This document shows, piece after piece, positions 15,304-23,781 of a DNA stretch of 23,983 nt. Source of the DNA: CADCVW01 sp035644935 (lineage in GTDB: Bacteria; Pseudomonadota; Alphaproteobacteria; Sphingomonadales; Sphingomonadaceae); the NCBI GenBank assembly GCA_035644935.1, contig DASQNO010000049.1, positions 1 to 23,983 on the forward strand, given 5' to 3'. A model generated the notes under the pieces. The model had not been told where the DNA came from. It did no database searches and was given only the letters and a program-made list of their open reading frames with translations. Made by a program: the position numbers and the translations under genes. How positions within the stretch are numbered: the stretch's first letter is position 1; each line of letters opens with the position of its first letter.

Positions 15304-15927
15304 ATGCTCGACGACCGCTCCGCCCCCGCCTCCCCCGCAGGGGGCCTCCCGCTGGATGATCCCCATGCCTTGTTCGAGGTCTGGTTCGCCGAAGCACGGC
15401 TGAGCGAACCCAATGACCCGGAGGCGGTGGCGCTCGCTACGGCGGACATGCGCGGGCGGCCGTCGGTGCGCATGGTGCTTTTGAAGGGTCACGACGAGCG
15501 CGGGTTCGTGTTCTACACCAATGCGGGCAGCCGCAAGGGCGGGGAGATCGCCGCCAATCCCCGCGCCGCGCTGCTGTTCCACTGGAAGACGCTGCGACGC
15601 CAGGTCCGTGTCGAAGGCGCGGTGTCGCCGGTCACGGCGGCCGAGACCGCCGCCTATTTCGCCACGCGAAGCCGCGAATCGCAGCTCGGCGCCTGGGCGT
15701 CCGACCAGTCCAACCCGCTGCCCCGCCGCGCCACGCTGGACGAACGCTACGCCGAGATCGTCCGCCGCTTCGAGGGACAGGACGTGCCCTGCCCGCCCAA
15801 CTGGGGCGGTTTCCGCGTGGCACCCGAACGCTTCGAATTCTGGCGCGACGGCGCGCATCGCCTGCATGAACGGCGGACCTTCGCCCGGGTTCGCGGCGGC
15901 TGGACGACGGGGCTGCTCCACCCATGA
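15304..15927 (+). CDS. pdxH: Pyridoxamine/pyridoxine 5'-phosphate oxidase
   Basis: This 207-residue FMN enzyme oxidises PNP or PMP to pyridoxal phosphate, the cofactor of SerC and other aminotransferases. Recognised in order: PSVRMVLLKG (FMN contact), FYTNAGSRKGGEIAANPRAA, LFHWKTLRRQVRVEG, SRESQLGAWASDQS, and the C-terminal WGGFRVAPERFEFW followed by RLHER. The start is taken as ATG 15304 because the family core begins soon after; an ATG at 15253 in the same frame would add 17 residues not typical of the family. Its TGA overlaps an ATG (15924-15927) that opens the chain of mini-ORFs leading into the next gene. Confidence 0.94.
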   Translation: MLDDRSAPASPAGGLPLDDPHALFEVWFAEARLSEPNDPEAVALATADMRGRPSVRMVLLKGHDERGFVFYTNAGSRKGGEIAANPRAALLFHWKTLRRQVRVEGAVSPVTAAETAAYFATRSRESQLGAWASDQSNPLPRRATLDERYAEIVRRFEGQDVPCPPNWGGFRVAPERFEFWRDGAHRLHERRTFARVRGGWTTGLLHP

Positions 15928-15959
15928 CGCACCGCTCGTGACGCACCGGCCGTGACGCA
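15924..15959 (+). repeat. 14-bp tandem repeat making a stop/start relay into the CDF gene
   Basis: ATGACGCACCGCTC, GTGACGCACCGGCC and GTGACGCA lie in tandem with a 14-nt period. As 14 is not a multiple of 3, each start codon is closed after five codons by the next repeat. The mini-ORFs read MTHRS-stop (15924-15941) and MTHRP-stop (15938-15955), and the third start, GTG 15952, opens the transporter. Each stop overlaps the next start by 4 nt (ATGA or GTGA). Confidence 0.85.
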
Positions 15960-16956
15960 GCTCTTTCATGAAGGGCATGCCCGCGCGCCTGACGACGACG
16001 CGCACCGTCATGAACACGGGCACGACCCCATCCACGCGCATGTCCCCCCTGGGCTCACGACGCGCGCCGCGCTAGCCAGCGTCGCGACGGCCTTGTTCCT
16101 GCTCGCGCTCAAGGCCTACGCGTCGTGGACGACCGGCTCGGTCGCCATGCTGGGGTCGCTCGCCGACACCGGGCTCGACCTCATCGCCAGCCTGGTCCTG
16201 CTCTACGGCGTACGCGTCGCCGCCATGCCCGCCGATCACGACCACCGCTTCGGGCACGGCAAGGCCGAAGCGCTTGCCGCCTTGTTCCAGGTGGCGCTGA
16301 TCGTCGTCGCCGCGCTGGTGATTGGCAGCCGCGCGATCCAGCGCCTGGGCGACGACGCCGCGACAACCGAGGCTGAGTTCGGCATCGGTGTGTCGCTGAT
16401 CGCCATCGCGGCCACGCTGCTGCTGCTGTTCTACCAGCGTGCGGTGATCCGCCGCACCGATTCGATCGCGATCAAGGCCGACCACCTCCACTACCAGACC
16501 GATGTGCTGCTCAACATGTCGGTGATCGGCGCGCTGGCGCTGGAACAGTTCGCGGGGCTTACCGGCGCCGATCCGCTGTTCGGCATCGCCATCGCCGCCT
16601 GGCTGCTGTGGGGGGCGTGGCGGGCATCGTCTCGCGCGGTCGACCAATTGATGGACAAGGAATGGCCGGAGGCCAAGCGAGAGCGATTCCTCGCCGCCGC
16701 CGCGCGCCTGCCGGCGCTGAGCGGGCTGCACGACCTGCGGACGCGCACCAGCGGGGCGTCCGACTTCGTCCAGTTCCACGTATGGGTGGACCCCGACCTC
16801 ACCGTATCCGCCGCGCATGACATGATGGACGCCGCCGAACTGCAGCTTCAGCGCGAGTTTCCGGGAACCGAGTTCCTGATCCACCTCGACCCCGAAGGCC
16901 ACACGGATCGCGCAGGCGTGCTTGGGCAGGAATTCACCGAGCGGCGGACCCGCTAA
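15952..16956 (+). CDS. Cation diffusion facilitator, FieF-type metal efflux
   Basis: This 334-residue CDF transporter exports divalent metal (Fe, Zn or others) by proton antiport across the inner membrane. The N-terminus is His-rich (H6, H9, H18, H20, H22, H24, H28, H30). The transport site ligands are visible: D72 and D76 in ADTGLDLIAS, then HDHRFGHGKAE (96-106), and HLHYQTD (H180, D184) in the fifth helix region. A cytoplasmic ZT-dimer domain closes the protein (from about 245, FVQFHVWVDPDLTV). The metal specificity cannot be stated. The GTG 15952 start is reached by the 14-bp repeat relay from pdxH; no better Shine-Dalgarno is seen. Confidence 0.92.
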   Translation: MTQLFHEGHARAPDDDAHRHEHGHDPIHAHVPPGLTTRAALASVATALFLLALKAYASWTTGSVAMLGSLADTGLDLIASLVLLYGVRVAAMPADHDHRFGHGKAEALAALFQVALIVVAALVIGSRAIQRLGDDAATTEAEFGIGVSLIAIAATLLLLFYQRAVIRRTDSIAIKADHLHYQTDVLLNMSVIGALALEQFAGLTGADPLFGIAIAAWLLWGAWRASSRAVDQLMDKEWPEAKRERFLAAAARLPALSGLHDLRTRTSGASDFVQFHVWVDPDLTVSAAHDMMDAAELQLQREFPGTEFLIHLDPEGHTDRAGVLGQEFTERRTR

Positions 16957-16999
16957 TGTGATCTCGCCTGCGCCGAGTGGACGGGTCTATACGGGCGAC

Positions 17000-17788
17000 A
17001 TGATCATCCCCTTCACGCAGGTGGACGCGTTCACGGCGCGGCCCCACGCCGGCAACCCGGCCGCCGTCATGCCGCTCGATGCCTGGCTCCCCGACGACGT
17101 GCTCCAGGCGATCGCCGCCGAAAACAATCTGAGCGAGACGGCCTTCACCGTGCCCGCGGATGGCGAGGCAGACTACGAACTGCGCTGGTTCACCCCGACG
17201 ACCGAGATCGCGATGTGCGGCCATGCCACACTTGCGGCCGGCCATGTCCTGATGACAGGCGACCGCATCCGCTTCGAAACGCGCAAAGCCGGCGTGCTGA
17301 CGGTTGCGCGCACTTCCGCAAGCGGCGCGCTCGCGCTCGACCTGCCCGCTATACCGGTCGCTCGCGCGCAGCATGCGGGCCTGCTCGCGGCGCTCGGCCT
17401 CGCCGCCGCGCCCGCTTTCCTGTCGACCCATGAAGGGCAGGACACGGCGATCATCCTCCTGCCCGACGAAGCCGCGGTCAGGGTCTGCGCCCCCGACATG
17501 AAGGCGCTGGCCGCGATCAACCTGATGGCGATCGTCACGGCTCCGGGCGATGCGGCGGACATCGTCAGCCGGGTCTTCGTGCCGGCGTGGGGCGTAGACG
17601 AGGATCCGGTCACCGGCTCCGCGCATGCCGCGCTGGCGCCGTTCTGGTGCGACCGGCTTGGCCGCGACAGCATCACCGCCTTTCAGGCGAGCGCGCGGGG
17701 CGGTGATCTAGGGTGCCGGGTAGCGGGCGACCGGGTCGTCCTGTCCGGCGCCTGCGTAACGGTGATCAGGGGCGAGTATCTGCTTTAG
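17000..17788 (+). CDS. PhzF-family isomerase-like protein
   Basis: This 262-residue protein has the diaminopimelate-epimerase fold of the PhzF family. It opens with the conserved IIPFTQVDAFTARPHAGNPAAV, which fixes the start at ATG 17000, has the catalytic Glu in NNLSETAF (E46), the FTPTTEIAMCGHATLA strand, and DEDPVTGSAHAALAP near the end for the second half-site. Named members are PhzF, which isomerises a phenazine precursor, and many of unknown substrate. No phenazine genes are near, so the role here is unknown. A GTG at 16958 is in frame but would add 14 non-conserved residues. Confidence 0.9.
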   Translation: MIIPFTQVDAFTARPHAGNPAAVMPLDAWLPDDVLQAIAAENNLSETAFTVPADGEADYELRWFTPTTEIAMCGHATLAAGHVLMTGDRIRFETRKAGVLTVARTSASGALALDLPAIPVARAQHAGLLAALGLAAAPAFLSTHEGQDTAIILLPDEAAVRVCAPDMKALAAINLMAIVTAPGDAADIVSRVFVPAWGVDEDPVTGSAHAALAPFWCDRLGRDSITAFQASARGGDLGCRVAGDRVVLSGACVTVIRGEYLL

Positions 17789-17878
17789 CCGTGGCGCGCG
17801 CCCGTGGGCCCGCCGGTGAGACAATCTTAACGGCAGGTGCCCTACCCTTCCGCGACGCTCCGCCGAGAACCTGCCGCC

Positions 17879-18832
17879 ATGGAACGCCCGACCGAACAAA
17901 CGGTCTTCTCCCTGTCCGACGCCGTTCCGGATCCGCTCGACTTCGCGTCGGTGGCCGTGGCGCCCGACGCGGACGAGCGGGTGCTCGCCCGCGGCGCGGT
18001 CGGCGAATTGTGCTCGGTCCGCAAGCTCTCCCGGCGGGGCGCCGTTCTCCACACCGACACGCCCGTCGCCCTGGGGCAGCACCTCCGCTTCGAACTGATG
18101 AACGGACGCACGATCGCGGGCACCGTTTCCTGGGTGCGCGGGTCGGAGGTCATCCTGCGCTTCGCCGAGGATCTCGATGTTCTGGGGGTCATCGCCGCCG
18201 AACTCGTCAGCCAGCAGGGCGAGCGCCGCCGCATGCCGCGCGTCGAGCTGGAAGCGCCCGTCAAGCTTTCGATCGGCCCGCGCGTGGTAAACGCGCTCAC
18301 CGTCGACCTCTCCCAAGGCGGACTCAAAGCCACCATGCGCGAGGAACTGGAGCCCGGCACGGCGCTGGACGTGCAACTTCCCGAGTTCCGGGCACTCCCC
18401 GGCCATGTGCGCTGGTGCGACGGCGGCCGTGTTGGCGTGCTTTTCGACGTCCCCCTGTCGTGGCAGGAAATGATGCCCTGGCTGCGCGCCCGCTCCGTTC
18501 CGGCCGCCGCGCGCCGCACGTTGACGCCCGCCGTCGGCAGCCCGGAACGGGTGCCCGCGCCCGAAACCTCGAGCGTTGAACTCAACATCCCCGCGCGCAT
18601 TCGCGACCGGTCGGAACGTTGGGACGTCGCGGTGATGGCGATCACCACCACGGGAGTCGAGTTCACGTCCTACACCCGGCCGCGGTTCGGTTCGCTGATC
18701 TCCGTCTCGCTTCCCGGCCTGCCCGGCTGGCCTGGCCGCGTCGTCTCATCGGAAGGCGACCGCTGGAGATGCGAGTTCGACCAGCCGCTGCACCCGGCGG
18801 TGCTGGACCGCATGCTGGCCGGCAGGCGCTAG
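17879..18832 (+). CDS. PilZ-domain protein, apparently three PilZ-like modules
   Basis: This 317-residue protein has one clear PilZ domain in the middle: RRMPR (R117-X3-R121) followed by DLSQGG (D143, S145, G148), the RXXXR and (D/N)XSXXG motifs that bind c-di-GMP. The stretch before it (about 35-105: LCSVRKLSRRGAVLHT, HLRFELMNGRTIAGTVSWV) and the one after it (about 240-310: IPARIRDRSERWDVAVMAI, LISVSLPGLPGWPGRVV) look like PilZ barrels whose binding motifs have been lost or altered. Its output partner is unknown. ATG 17879 has GAGAAC upstream; a GTG at 17837 would add 14 residues. The stop overlaps the convergent mnmA stop at 18829-18832. Confidence 0.82.
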   Translation: MERPTEQTVFSLSDAVPDPLDFASVAVAPDADERVLARGAVGELCSVRKLSRRGAVLHTDTPVALGQHLRFELMNGRTIAGTVSWVRGSEVILRFAEDLDVLGVIAAELVSQQGERRRMPRVELEAPVKLSIGPRVVNALTVDLSQGGLKATMREELEPGTALDVQLPEFRALPGHVRWCDGGRVGVLFDVPLSWQEMMPWLRARSVPAAARRTLTPAVGSPERVPAPETSSVELNIPARIRDRSERWDVAVMAITTTGVEFTSYTRPRFGSLISVSLPGLPGWPGRVVSSEGDRWRCEFDQPLHPAVLDRMLAGRR

Positions 18833-19935
18833 GCCGACGCCAGTTCCGCCGCGATGGTTTCCTCGATCCACCCGCCGCCCAGCACGCGATCCCCGTCGTA
18901 GATCACCGCCGCCTGCCCTGGCGAGACGCCGAACTCGGGCTGCTCGAACCGCAGGTTCTCACCGTCGAACAGCGCTGGCGCTGGTCGCGCCATCGACCGC
19001 ACCTTGACGCTCAACCCCGCGTCCTGCTCCTCGCCCAGCCAGTTGACCCCGCTCAGCCGCGCGCTGCGCACCGCTAGCGCGCCACGCGGCCCAACCACGA
19101 CGCGGGCGGTTTCCGGCTCCAGCCGTACGACGTAGAGCGGCTCGGCCTGGCCGCCGATATCGATGCCCCGCCGCTGCCCAACGGTGAAGTGGATCAGCCC
19201 GCGGTGCCGGCCGAGCACGCGGCCGTCACGGTCGACGATGTCGCCGGGCACCGCCGCGTCGGGGCGCACGGCCTTGACGACGCGGGCATAGTCGCCGTCC
19301 GGCACGAAGCAGATGTCCTGGCTGTCGGGCTTGCCCGCGACCGCCAGCCGCATCTCCGCCGCCACCTCCCGTACGAGGTCCTTGGGAAAGTCGCCCAGCG
19401 GAAAGCGCAGATAGTCCAGCTGATCGCGCGTCGTCGCGAACAGAAAATAGCTCTGGTCGCGCGCCGGGTCGGCCGCGCGGTGCAGCTCGGGCCCCTGAGC
19501 GCCGACAACGCGGCGCACGTAGTGGCCCGTCGCCAGGCAGTCGGCGCCCAGTTCGCGTGCGAGCGTCAGGAGATCGGTGAACTTCACGCCCTGGTTGCAC
19601 TGGATGCACGGCACGGGCGTGCGCCCCCGCGCATAGTCTTCGGCGAAGCGGTGGATGACGCTTTCCTTGAACGCGCTGGCATAGTCGAAGACATAATGCG
19701 CGATGCCGAGGCGTTCGGCGACGGTGCGCGCGTCCGCGATGTCGCGCCCGGCGCAGCACGCCTTGGCGCGGCCGACCGCGGCGCCGTGATCGTAGAGCTG
19801 CAGCGTCACGCCGATCACCTCCGCCCCTGTGCGCGCCGCCAGGGCGGCAACCACCGAACTGTCGACGCCGCCGGACATGGCGACGACGATGCGCGCCTCG
19901 GCCGGCGGGCGGGAAAGCTGAGAATCGGGAAGCAT
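18829..19935 (-). CDS. mnmA: tRNA-specific 2-thiouridylase MnmA
   Basis: This 368-residue enzyme puts the 2-thio group on wobble U34 of tRNA-Lys, -Glu and -Gln. The ATP PP-loop is SGGVDSS (21-27). The catalytic cysteines are C113 in CIQCNQGVKF and C209 in DSQDICFV. GHYVRR, DQSYFL and HFTVGQRRG are all present in family order, and the length is typical. The start is ATG 19935. A non-canonical N-terminus of about 15 residues precedes the fold. It diverges from the small ORF at 20069 and from sciP. Confidence 0.96.
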   Translation of the reverse strand: MLPDSQLSRPPAEARIVVAMSGGVDSSVVAALAARTGAEVIGVTLQLYDHGAAVGRAKACCAGRDIADARTVAERLGIAHYVFDYASAFKESVIHRFAEDYARGRTPVPCIQCNQGVKFTDLLTLARELGADCLATGHYVRRVVGAQGPELHRAADPARDQSYFLFATTRDQLDYLRFPLGDFPKDLVREVAAEMRLAVAGKPDSQDICFVPDGDYARVVKAVRPDAAVPGDIVDRDGRVLGRHRGLIHFTVGQRRGIDIGGQAEPLYVVRLEPETARVVVGPRGALAVRSARLSGVNWLGEEQDAGLSVKVRSMARPAPALFDGENLRFEQPEFGVSPGQAAVIYDGDRVLGGGWIEETIAAELASA

Positions 19936-20068
19936 GGCCGCCCCGACCTAGTCGTTCGCAGGGCAATTCGCCAGCATGCGGGTGCGCGCCGTCCGCCGCC
20001 GCAGATGTGAACAGCTAGTTTCCGCCGTCTTTACCTGTGCTTCAGTCCGCGCTGCTAAACCGTCGCCC

Positions 20069-20320
20069 ATGGACATGAGTTCTCACCCGCGCACCGGCGA
20101 ACCGCTGCCGCCGCGTCTGGATTTTCGGACGCTCCTCGCGGGGCTCGCCACCCAGGCCGCGCCTGGACCGCAAGGCGAAACGCCGGATGACGCTCCGTAC
20201 GTGAGCGCATCCGGTCTCGCCGGCGATCTTTGTCTGGCGGCGGTTATCCTCGGGCGACCGGGGTGGCGGGACGCGGCGCGCGCGCTGGGCGGCGGGTTCT
20301 CGGTCGCGGCGGAGGCGTAA
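20069..20320 (+). CDS. Small hypothetical protein (83 aa), uncertain
   Basis: I do not recognise this frame. It encodes 83 residues, from MDMSSHPRTGEPLPP to GGGFSVAAEA, with no domain or membrane segment, and has a high-GC third-position bias like neighbouring genes. A second ATG follows at 20075. A longer version from 19976 is possible but has a poor Arg-rich beginning. It sits between the divergent mnmA and sciP. It may be real or a chance frame. Confidence 0.4.
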   Translation: MDMSSHPRTGEPLPPRLDFRTLLAGLATQAAPGPQGETPDDAPYVSASGLAGDLCLAAVILGRPGWRDAARALGGGFSVAAEA

Positions 20321-20325
20321 CTATT

Positions 20326-20445
20326 ATGAGCGGGCCCTTTACTATCGCGTTTCAGCTTTCCTTCAACGCAGCCGGCGTAGGTCACGGCATCAACACCGCA
20401 AGCGCGGCCACCGGCGGCCAGCCCGAGTTGCAAGGACGAGAATGA
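20326..20445 (+). CDS. Possible 39-aa peptide coupled to sciP
   Basis: An ATG at 20326 follows GGAGG (20311-20315) with a 10-nt spacer, the best ribosome site nearby, and opens a 39-codon frame (from MSGPFTIAFQLSFNAAG to GGQPELQGRE). Its TGA overlaps the sciP ATG as ATGA (20442-20445). It may be a small protein or a leader whose translation couples to sciP. I know of no family for it. Confidence 0.4.
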   Translation: MSGPFTIAFQLSFNAAGVGHGINTASAATGGQPELQGRE

Positions 20446-20741
20446 TCGAGAACCAGCCCATTCGCCCGCACCAGGTCATCGGACCGCTGGGCGAGCCGCT
20501 GACGGTGGATAGCCTGCCGCCGCCGGAAACGACGCGCTGGGTCGTGCGCCGCAAGGCGGAGGTCGTCGCGGCCGTCACCGGCGGGCTGCTGTCCGTCGAC
20601 GAAGTCTGCAGCCGCTACCGCCTCAGCGTCGAGGAGTTCGCGTCCTGGCAGCGCGCCGTCGACCGTTCCGGCATGCCGGGCCTGCGCGTCACGCGCATCC
20701 AGCACTACAAGACGCTCTACGAACGCCAGCAGAACTATTGA
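20442..20741 (+). CDS. sciP: SciP / DUF1153 CtrA-antagonist transcription regulator
   Basis: This 99-residue protein matches DUF1153: VIGPLGEPLTVDSLPPP, then the helix-turn-helix with TTRWVVRRKAEVVAAV, GGLLSVDEVCSRYRLSVEEFASWQRA, ending LRVTRIQHYK. In Caulobacter SciP binds CtrA and blocks activation of CtrA-dependent genes in the cell cycle. Presence of this gene alone shows an alphaproteobacterium. AAGGA lies 5 nt before ATG 20442. The start is within the stop of a possible upstream 39-codon frame. A hairpin terminator lies just downstream. Confidence 0.9.
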   Translation: MIENQPIRPHQVIGPLGEPLTVDSLPPPETTRWVVRRKAEVVAAVTGGLLSVDEVCSRYRLSVEEFASWQRAVDRSGMPGLRVTRIQHYKTLYERQQNY

Positions 20742-20748
20742 ACCCGAT

Positions 20749-20777
20749 CTCTCTCGCACGCGGGAGAGGGCTTTCGT
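20749..20777 (+). terminator. Intrinsic terminator hairpin after sciP
   Basis: CTCTCTCG (20749-20756) pairs with CGGGAGAG (20761-20768), with one G-T pair and a 4-nt CACG loop, and is followed by GGGCTTTCGTT. It lies between the convergent sciP and M16 genes and could end both transcripts. The T-run is short. Confidence 0.65.
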
Positions 20778-23624
20778 TCAGCCGCCCCGCAGGCTCGCGG
20801 CGTCGAGGTCCAGATCGCTCGCCTTGATCACCTCCACGTCCGGGCGCAGGGCGCGCAGCGGCGTGATGAACTTGGCCGCATCGCCGACCACGATCACCGT
20901 CGCCCGGTCGCCGGACACCAGTCGCTTGGCCACCGCGCTCGCGCTGTCCGCGCTGACGCCTTCGATCGCTGCCAGGTAGCGCGCCGCCTCGCCCGGCTGC
21001 AGCCCCTGCTGGATCAGGCTCGCCAGCACCGCACCGAAGCCCGCGCTGGTTTCCGCCTGCCGGACGTAGCCGCCGGCGATGAACAGCTTGCGCTTGGCAG
21101 TGGCGTCGTCGGTTAGCGGGTCGCGGCCCAACCGGTCGAACTCGTCCAGGAAGATCTTGACGACGTCGGCGGCGGACTCGTTCTTGGTCTGCGCCGACGC
21201 GGTCAGGACGCTGTCGTCGGCGCGCGCGGGATGGCTGCTGTTGGCGCCGTAGCTCAGCGCCCGCTTGGTCCGCACCTCTTCGAACAGGCGCCCGTTGGAG
21301 CCCGACCCCAGAACGGCATTGGCGACGACGAGATCGTAGAAGCCCGGGTCCGCCCGGTCGATGCCGCGCACGGCGGCCAGCACCGCCGCTTGCCCCGCCC
21401 CGGGCAGGTCGATCACCACCGTGCGAACCTTGCCCGCCTGCCCGGCGCGCGCGGTCGGCACGGCGGGCGCCGTCCCCTGCCCGCGCCATGTCCCAAACAA
21501 GCGCTGCGCCATGGCATTGGCCTGCCCCGGCTCGATGCCGCCGGAAATCACCAGCGCGCTGTTCGCCGGGTGCCACCAGCGGCGATGATAGGCGGCAAGG
21601 TCCGCCTGCGTCAGCCTGGCAAGCGAGCCCGGCGTTCCCGAAGGCAGCGACCCGTAAGGCGCGGCGCCGTAGAGCACGGGCAAGGACACGAAGCTGGCGA
21701 TCGCCCCCGGATCTTTCAGCGCGATGCTGAGCCCGTCCAACGCCCGCTTGCGCTCGCGCTCCAGCTCCGCCTGCGGAAAGGTTGGGTTCTGGACGATGTC
21801 CGCCAGGATACGCCCTGCCGCTTCGAGGTTCGCCGCAGGCGCAGTGACCGACAGGATCAGCCCGTCGGGCCCCGCGCCGCCGCCGATCGACGCGCCCAAC
21901 GATTCCATCGCCGCCGCGATCGCCTGCGCGTCGCGCGTCGTCGTTCCCTTGGTGGCCAAGTCCGCCGCCATGGTCGCGAGCCCCGCCTTGCCCGCGGGAT
22001 CGGTTGACGACCCGCCCTTCACGACCATCGTCATCGTCGCCAGCGGCACGTTGCCCGTCTTGGCCGCGACCACCGCCAGCCCGGTCGGCAGGCGGCTTTC
22101 CGCGATCACGGGCGGGGTCACGGCCATGCCGCGGCCCGGCGCGGGCGGCGCCTGCCGCTGCCCCTCGTCGGCGAGCGCATTCGGCGGTCGCGAGGCGGGC
22201 GGCACGCTGGCGAAGCGCGGCATGGGTATGGGATTGGCCCAATTGTCCGCTTGGCCCGCCGGTCGCGCCGTCTCGTTCAGATACCGGATGTCCACCCGGG
22301 CATTGGGCTGCAGATACTTGGCCGCGACCCGCTGCACGTCCCCGGCAGTAACGCGCAGGACGGCGGCCAGCCGCTTATCGGCGGCGCGGGGATCGCCCGT
22401 CCGCACCAGCGCTTCGCCGAACTCGGATGCGCGGCCACTGATCGTCTCGCGCTGCCGTAGCGAAGAGGCGACGATCTCGTTCTTGGCCTCAGCCAGTTCG
22501 GCCGCGGTCACCGGCGCCGTGCGCACGCGCGCCAGTTCGGCGGCAAGCGCGGCTTCCACGGCCGCGACGTCCTTGCCCCCTGCAGCGATCGCGTAGGGCG
22601 CATAGTAGCCGCCGTTCTCGACGTCGGACAAGTCGCCGCTGACGCTGGTCGCCAGCTGCTGACGGTATACGAGGCTCTGGTGCAGCCGGCTATTGTCGCC
22701 CTGCGTCAGGATCGCGTCCAGCACGGCCAGCGGCGCCATGTCCGGATGCGCCGAGCCCGGCACCTTCCACGTCGACCCGACCACCGGAAGCGGCACGTTG
22801 GGCGCATACATCGTCGCTAGGCGCGGCGCGGTGCGCGCCGGCTCGCGCGCGGTGATCGCCAGCGAGCGCTTGTTAGCGCGGGCGGGAATGCCCCCAAAAT
22901 ACTTGTCCACCCAGCGCTGCAACTGCGCTTCCTCGAAATTGCCCGACACGATCAGCGCCGCGGTGTCCGGCCCATAATAAGCCTCGTGGAACGCCTGCGC
23001 GTCGCTCAGCGTCGTCGCGTCCAGGTCTTCCATGCTGCCGATGCCCGGCCGCCGGTTGGGCAGCACGTCCCAGCCCTGTTCGTTGAAAAGAAGGCGCAGG
23101 CGCCCATAGGGCGGCGTCAGCACGCGTAGGCGGTACTCCTCCTTGACGACGTTGCGTTCAGTTTCGAACACGTTGGCGTCGACCACCGGCCGCGCCATGC
23201 GCTCGGCGTGCGTCCACAACATGGTTTCCAGGTACTGGGCGGGGACCACTTCGAAGTAGTTGGTGCGGTCGTACCAGGTGGACGCGTTGCGCTGACCGCC
23301 GACATCCTCGGTCAGCTTGTTGATCATGTTGTACGGCATGTTCACCGTCTTGCGGGACAGGATATGCTCGAACAAATGTGCGAAGCCAGACCGGCCTTCG
23401 GGATCGTGCTTGGACCCGACATCGTACCACACCGATGTCTGAACGTTGGCGGTGGTGGTGTCGCGCAGCGAGTAGACCGTCAGCCCGTTGGGCAGCTTGC
23501 GGACCTTGAACGCGATCGGGGGCACGGAAAGCTGCGTCGCCGCCGCGGCCGGAGCCTGCGCCAGCGCAGGCGGCGCGACCAAAAGCGTTCCCGCCAGTAG
23601 CAAAGCCCGTGCCGCGTTGCGCAT
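20778..23624 (-). CDS. M16 family zinc peptidase, two-lobed, periplasmic
   Basis: This 948-residue protein begins with a signal peptide (MRNAARALLLAGTLLVAPPALAQA trimmed at about 23). The N-terminal half has the inverted zinc motif HLFEH (83-87) with the distant Glu in ERNVVKEE (about E163) and the usual DVGGQRNASTWYDRTNYF between. The C-terminal half, from about 500, repeats the M16 fold (VVKGGSSTDPAGKAGLA) with no HXXEH, so it should be the inactive partner lobe. This two-in-one arrangement is normal for pitrilysin-type enzymes. Substrates are unknown. The start at ATG 23624 begins the signal peptide; an upstream start at 23684 would put 20 extra residues before it. Confidence 0.92.
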   Translation of the reverse strand: MRNAARALLLAGTLLVAPPALAQAPAAAATQLSVPPIAFKVRKLPNGLTVYSLRDTTTANVQTSVWYDVGSKHDPEGRSGFAHLFEHILSRKTVNMPYNMINKLTEDVGGQRNASTWYDRTNYFEVVPAQYLETMLWTHAERMARPVVDANVFETERNVVKEEYRLRVLTPPYGRLRLLFNEQGWDVLPNRRPGIGSMEDLDATTLSDAQAFHEAYYGPDTAALIVSGNFEEAQLQRWVDKYFGGIPARANKRSLAITAREPARTAPRLATMYAPNVPLPVVGSTWKVPGSAHPDMAPLAVLDAILTQGDNSRLHQSLVYRQQLATSVSGDLSDVENGGYYAPYAIAAGGKDVAAVEAALAAELARVRTAPVTAAELAEAKNEIVASSLRQRETISGRASEFGEALVRTGDPRAADKRLAAVLRVTAGDVQRVAAKYLQPNARVDIRYLNETARPAGQADNWANPIPMPRFASVPPASRPPNALADEGQRQAPPAPGRGMAVTPPVIAESRLPTGLAVVAAKTGNVPLATMTMVVKGGSSTDPAGKAGLATMAADLATKGTTTRDAQAIAAAMESLGASIGGGAGPDGLILSVTAPAANLEAAGRILADIVQNPTFPQAELERERKRALDGLSIALKDPGAIASFVSLPVLYGAAPYGSLPSGTPGSLARLTQADLAAYHRRWWHPANSALVISGGIEPGQANAMAQRLFGTWRGQGTAPAVPTARAGQAGKVRTVVIDLPGAGQAAVLAAVRGIDRADPGFYDLVVANAVLGSGSNGRLFEEVRTKRALSYGANSSHPARADDSVLTASAQTKNESAADVVKIFLDEFDRLGRDPLTDDATAKRKLFIAGGYVRQAETSAGFGAVLASLIQQGLQPGEAARYLAAIEGVSADSASAVAKRLVSGDRATVIVVGDAAKFITPLRALRPDVEVIKASDLDLDAASLRGG

Positions 23625-23755
23625 CCGTCTGTCCTCCCCGGAGATTTCCCGGCGGAGGCTAGCCGCGGGACGCCCTTCTGCCAATTGGCACGGTTCGACC
23701 GAAGCGCAATTAACCCATGATTCTTATCGGTGGCGCGCTTTTGCGGCGTTTCGCA

Positions 23756-23781
23756 GGAACCGGGGCGGGTCGTTACGCGTC
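23756..23781 (+). promoter_or_regulatory. Candidate EcfG-type general stress promoter
   Basis: GGAAC (23756-23760) followed after 17 nt by CGTC (23778-23781) resembles the alphaproteobacterial EcfG promoter (GGAAC-N16-17-CGTT) with one mismatch. It lies about 60 nt before the GlsB/YeaQ-type gene, a family often induced by stress. The match is short and unverified. Confidence 0.4.

Noticed and set aside
23710..23724. CtrA site TTAA-N7-TTAA upstream of the M16 gene
   Set aside because: Only one half-site is intact (TTAA-N7-TTCT); too weak in 218 bp of intergenic DNA.
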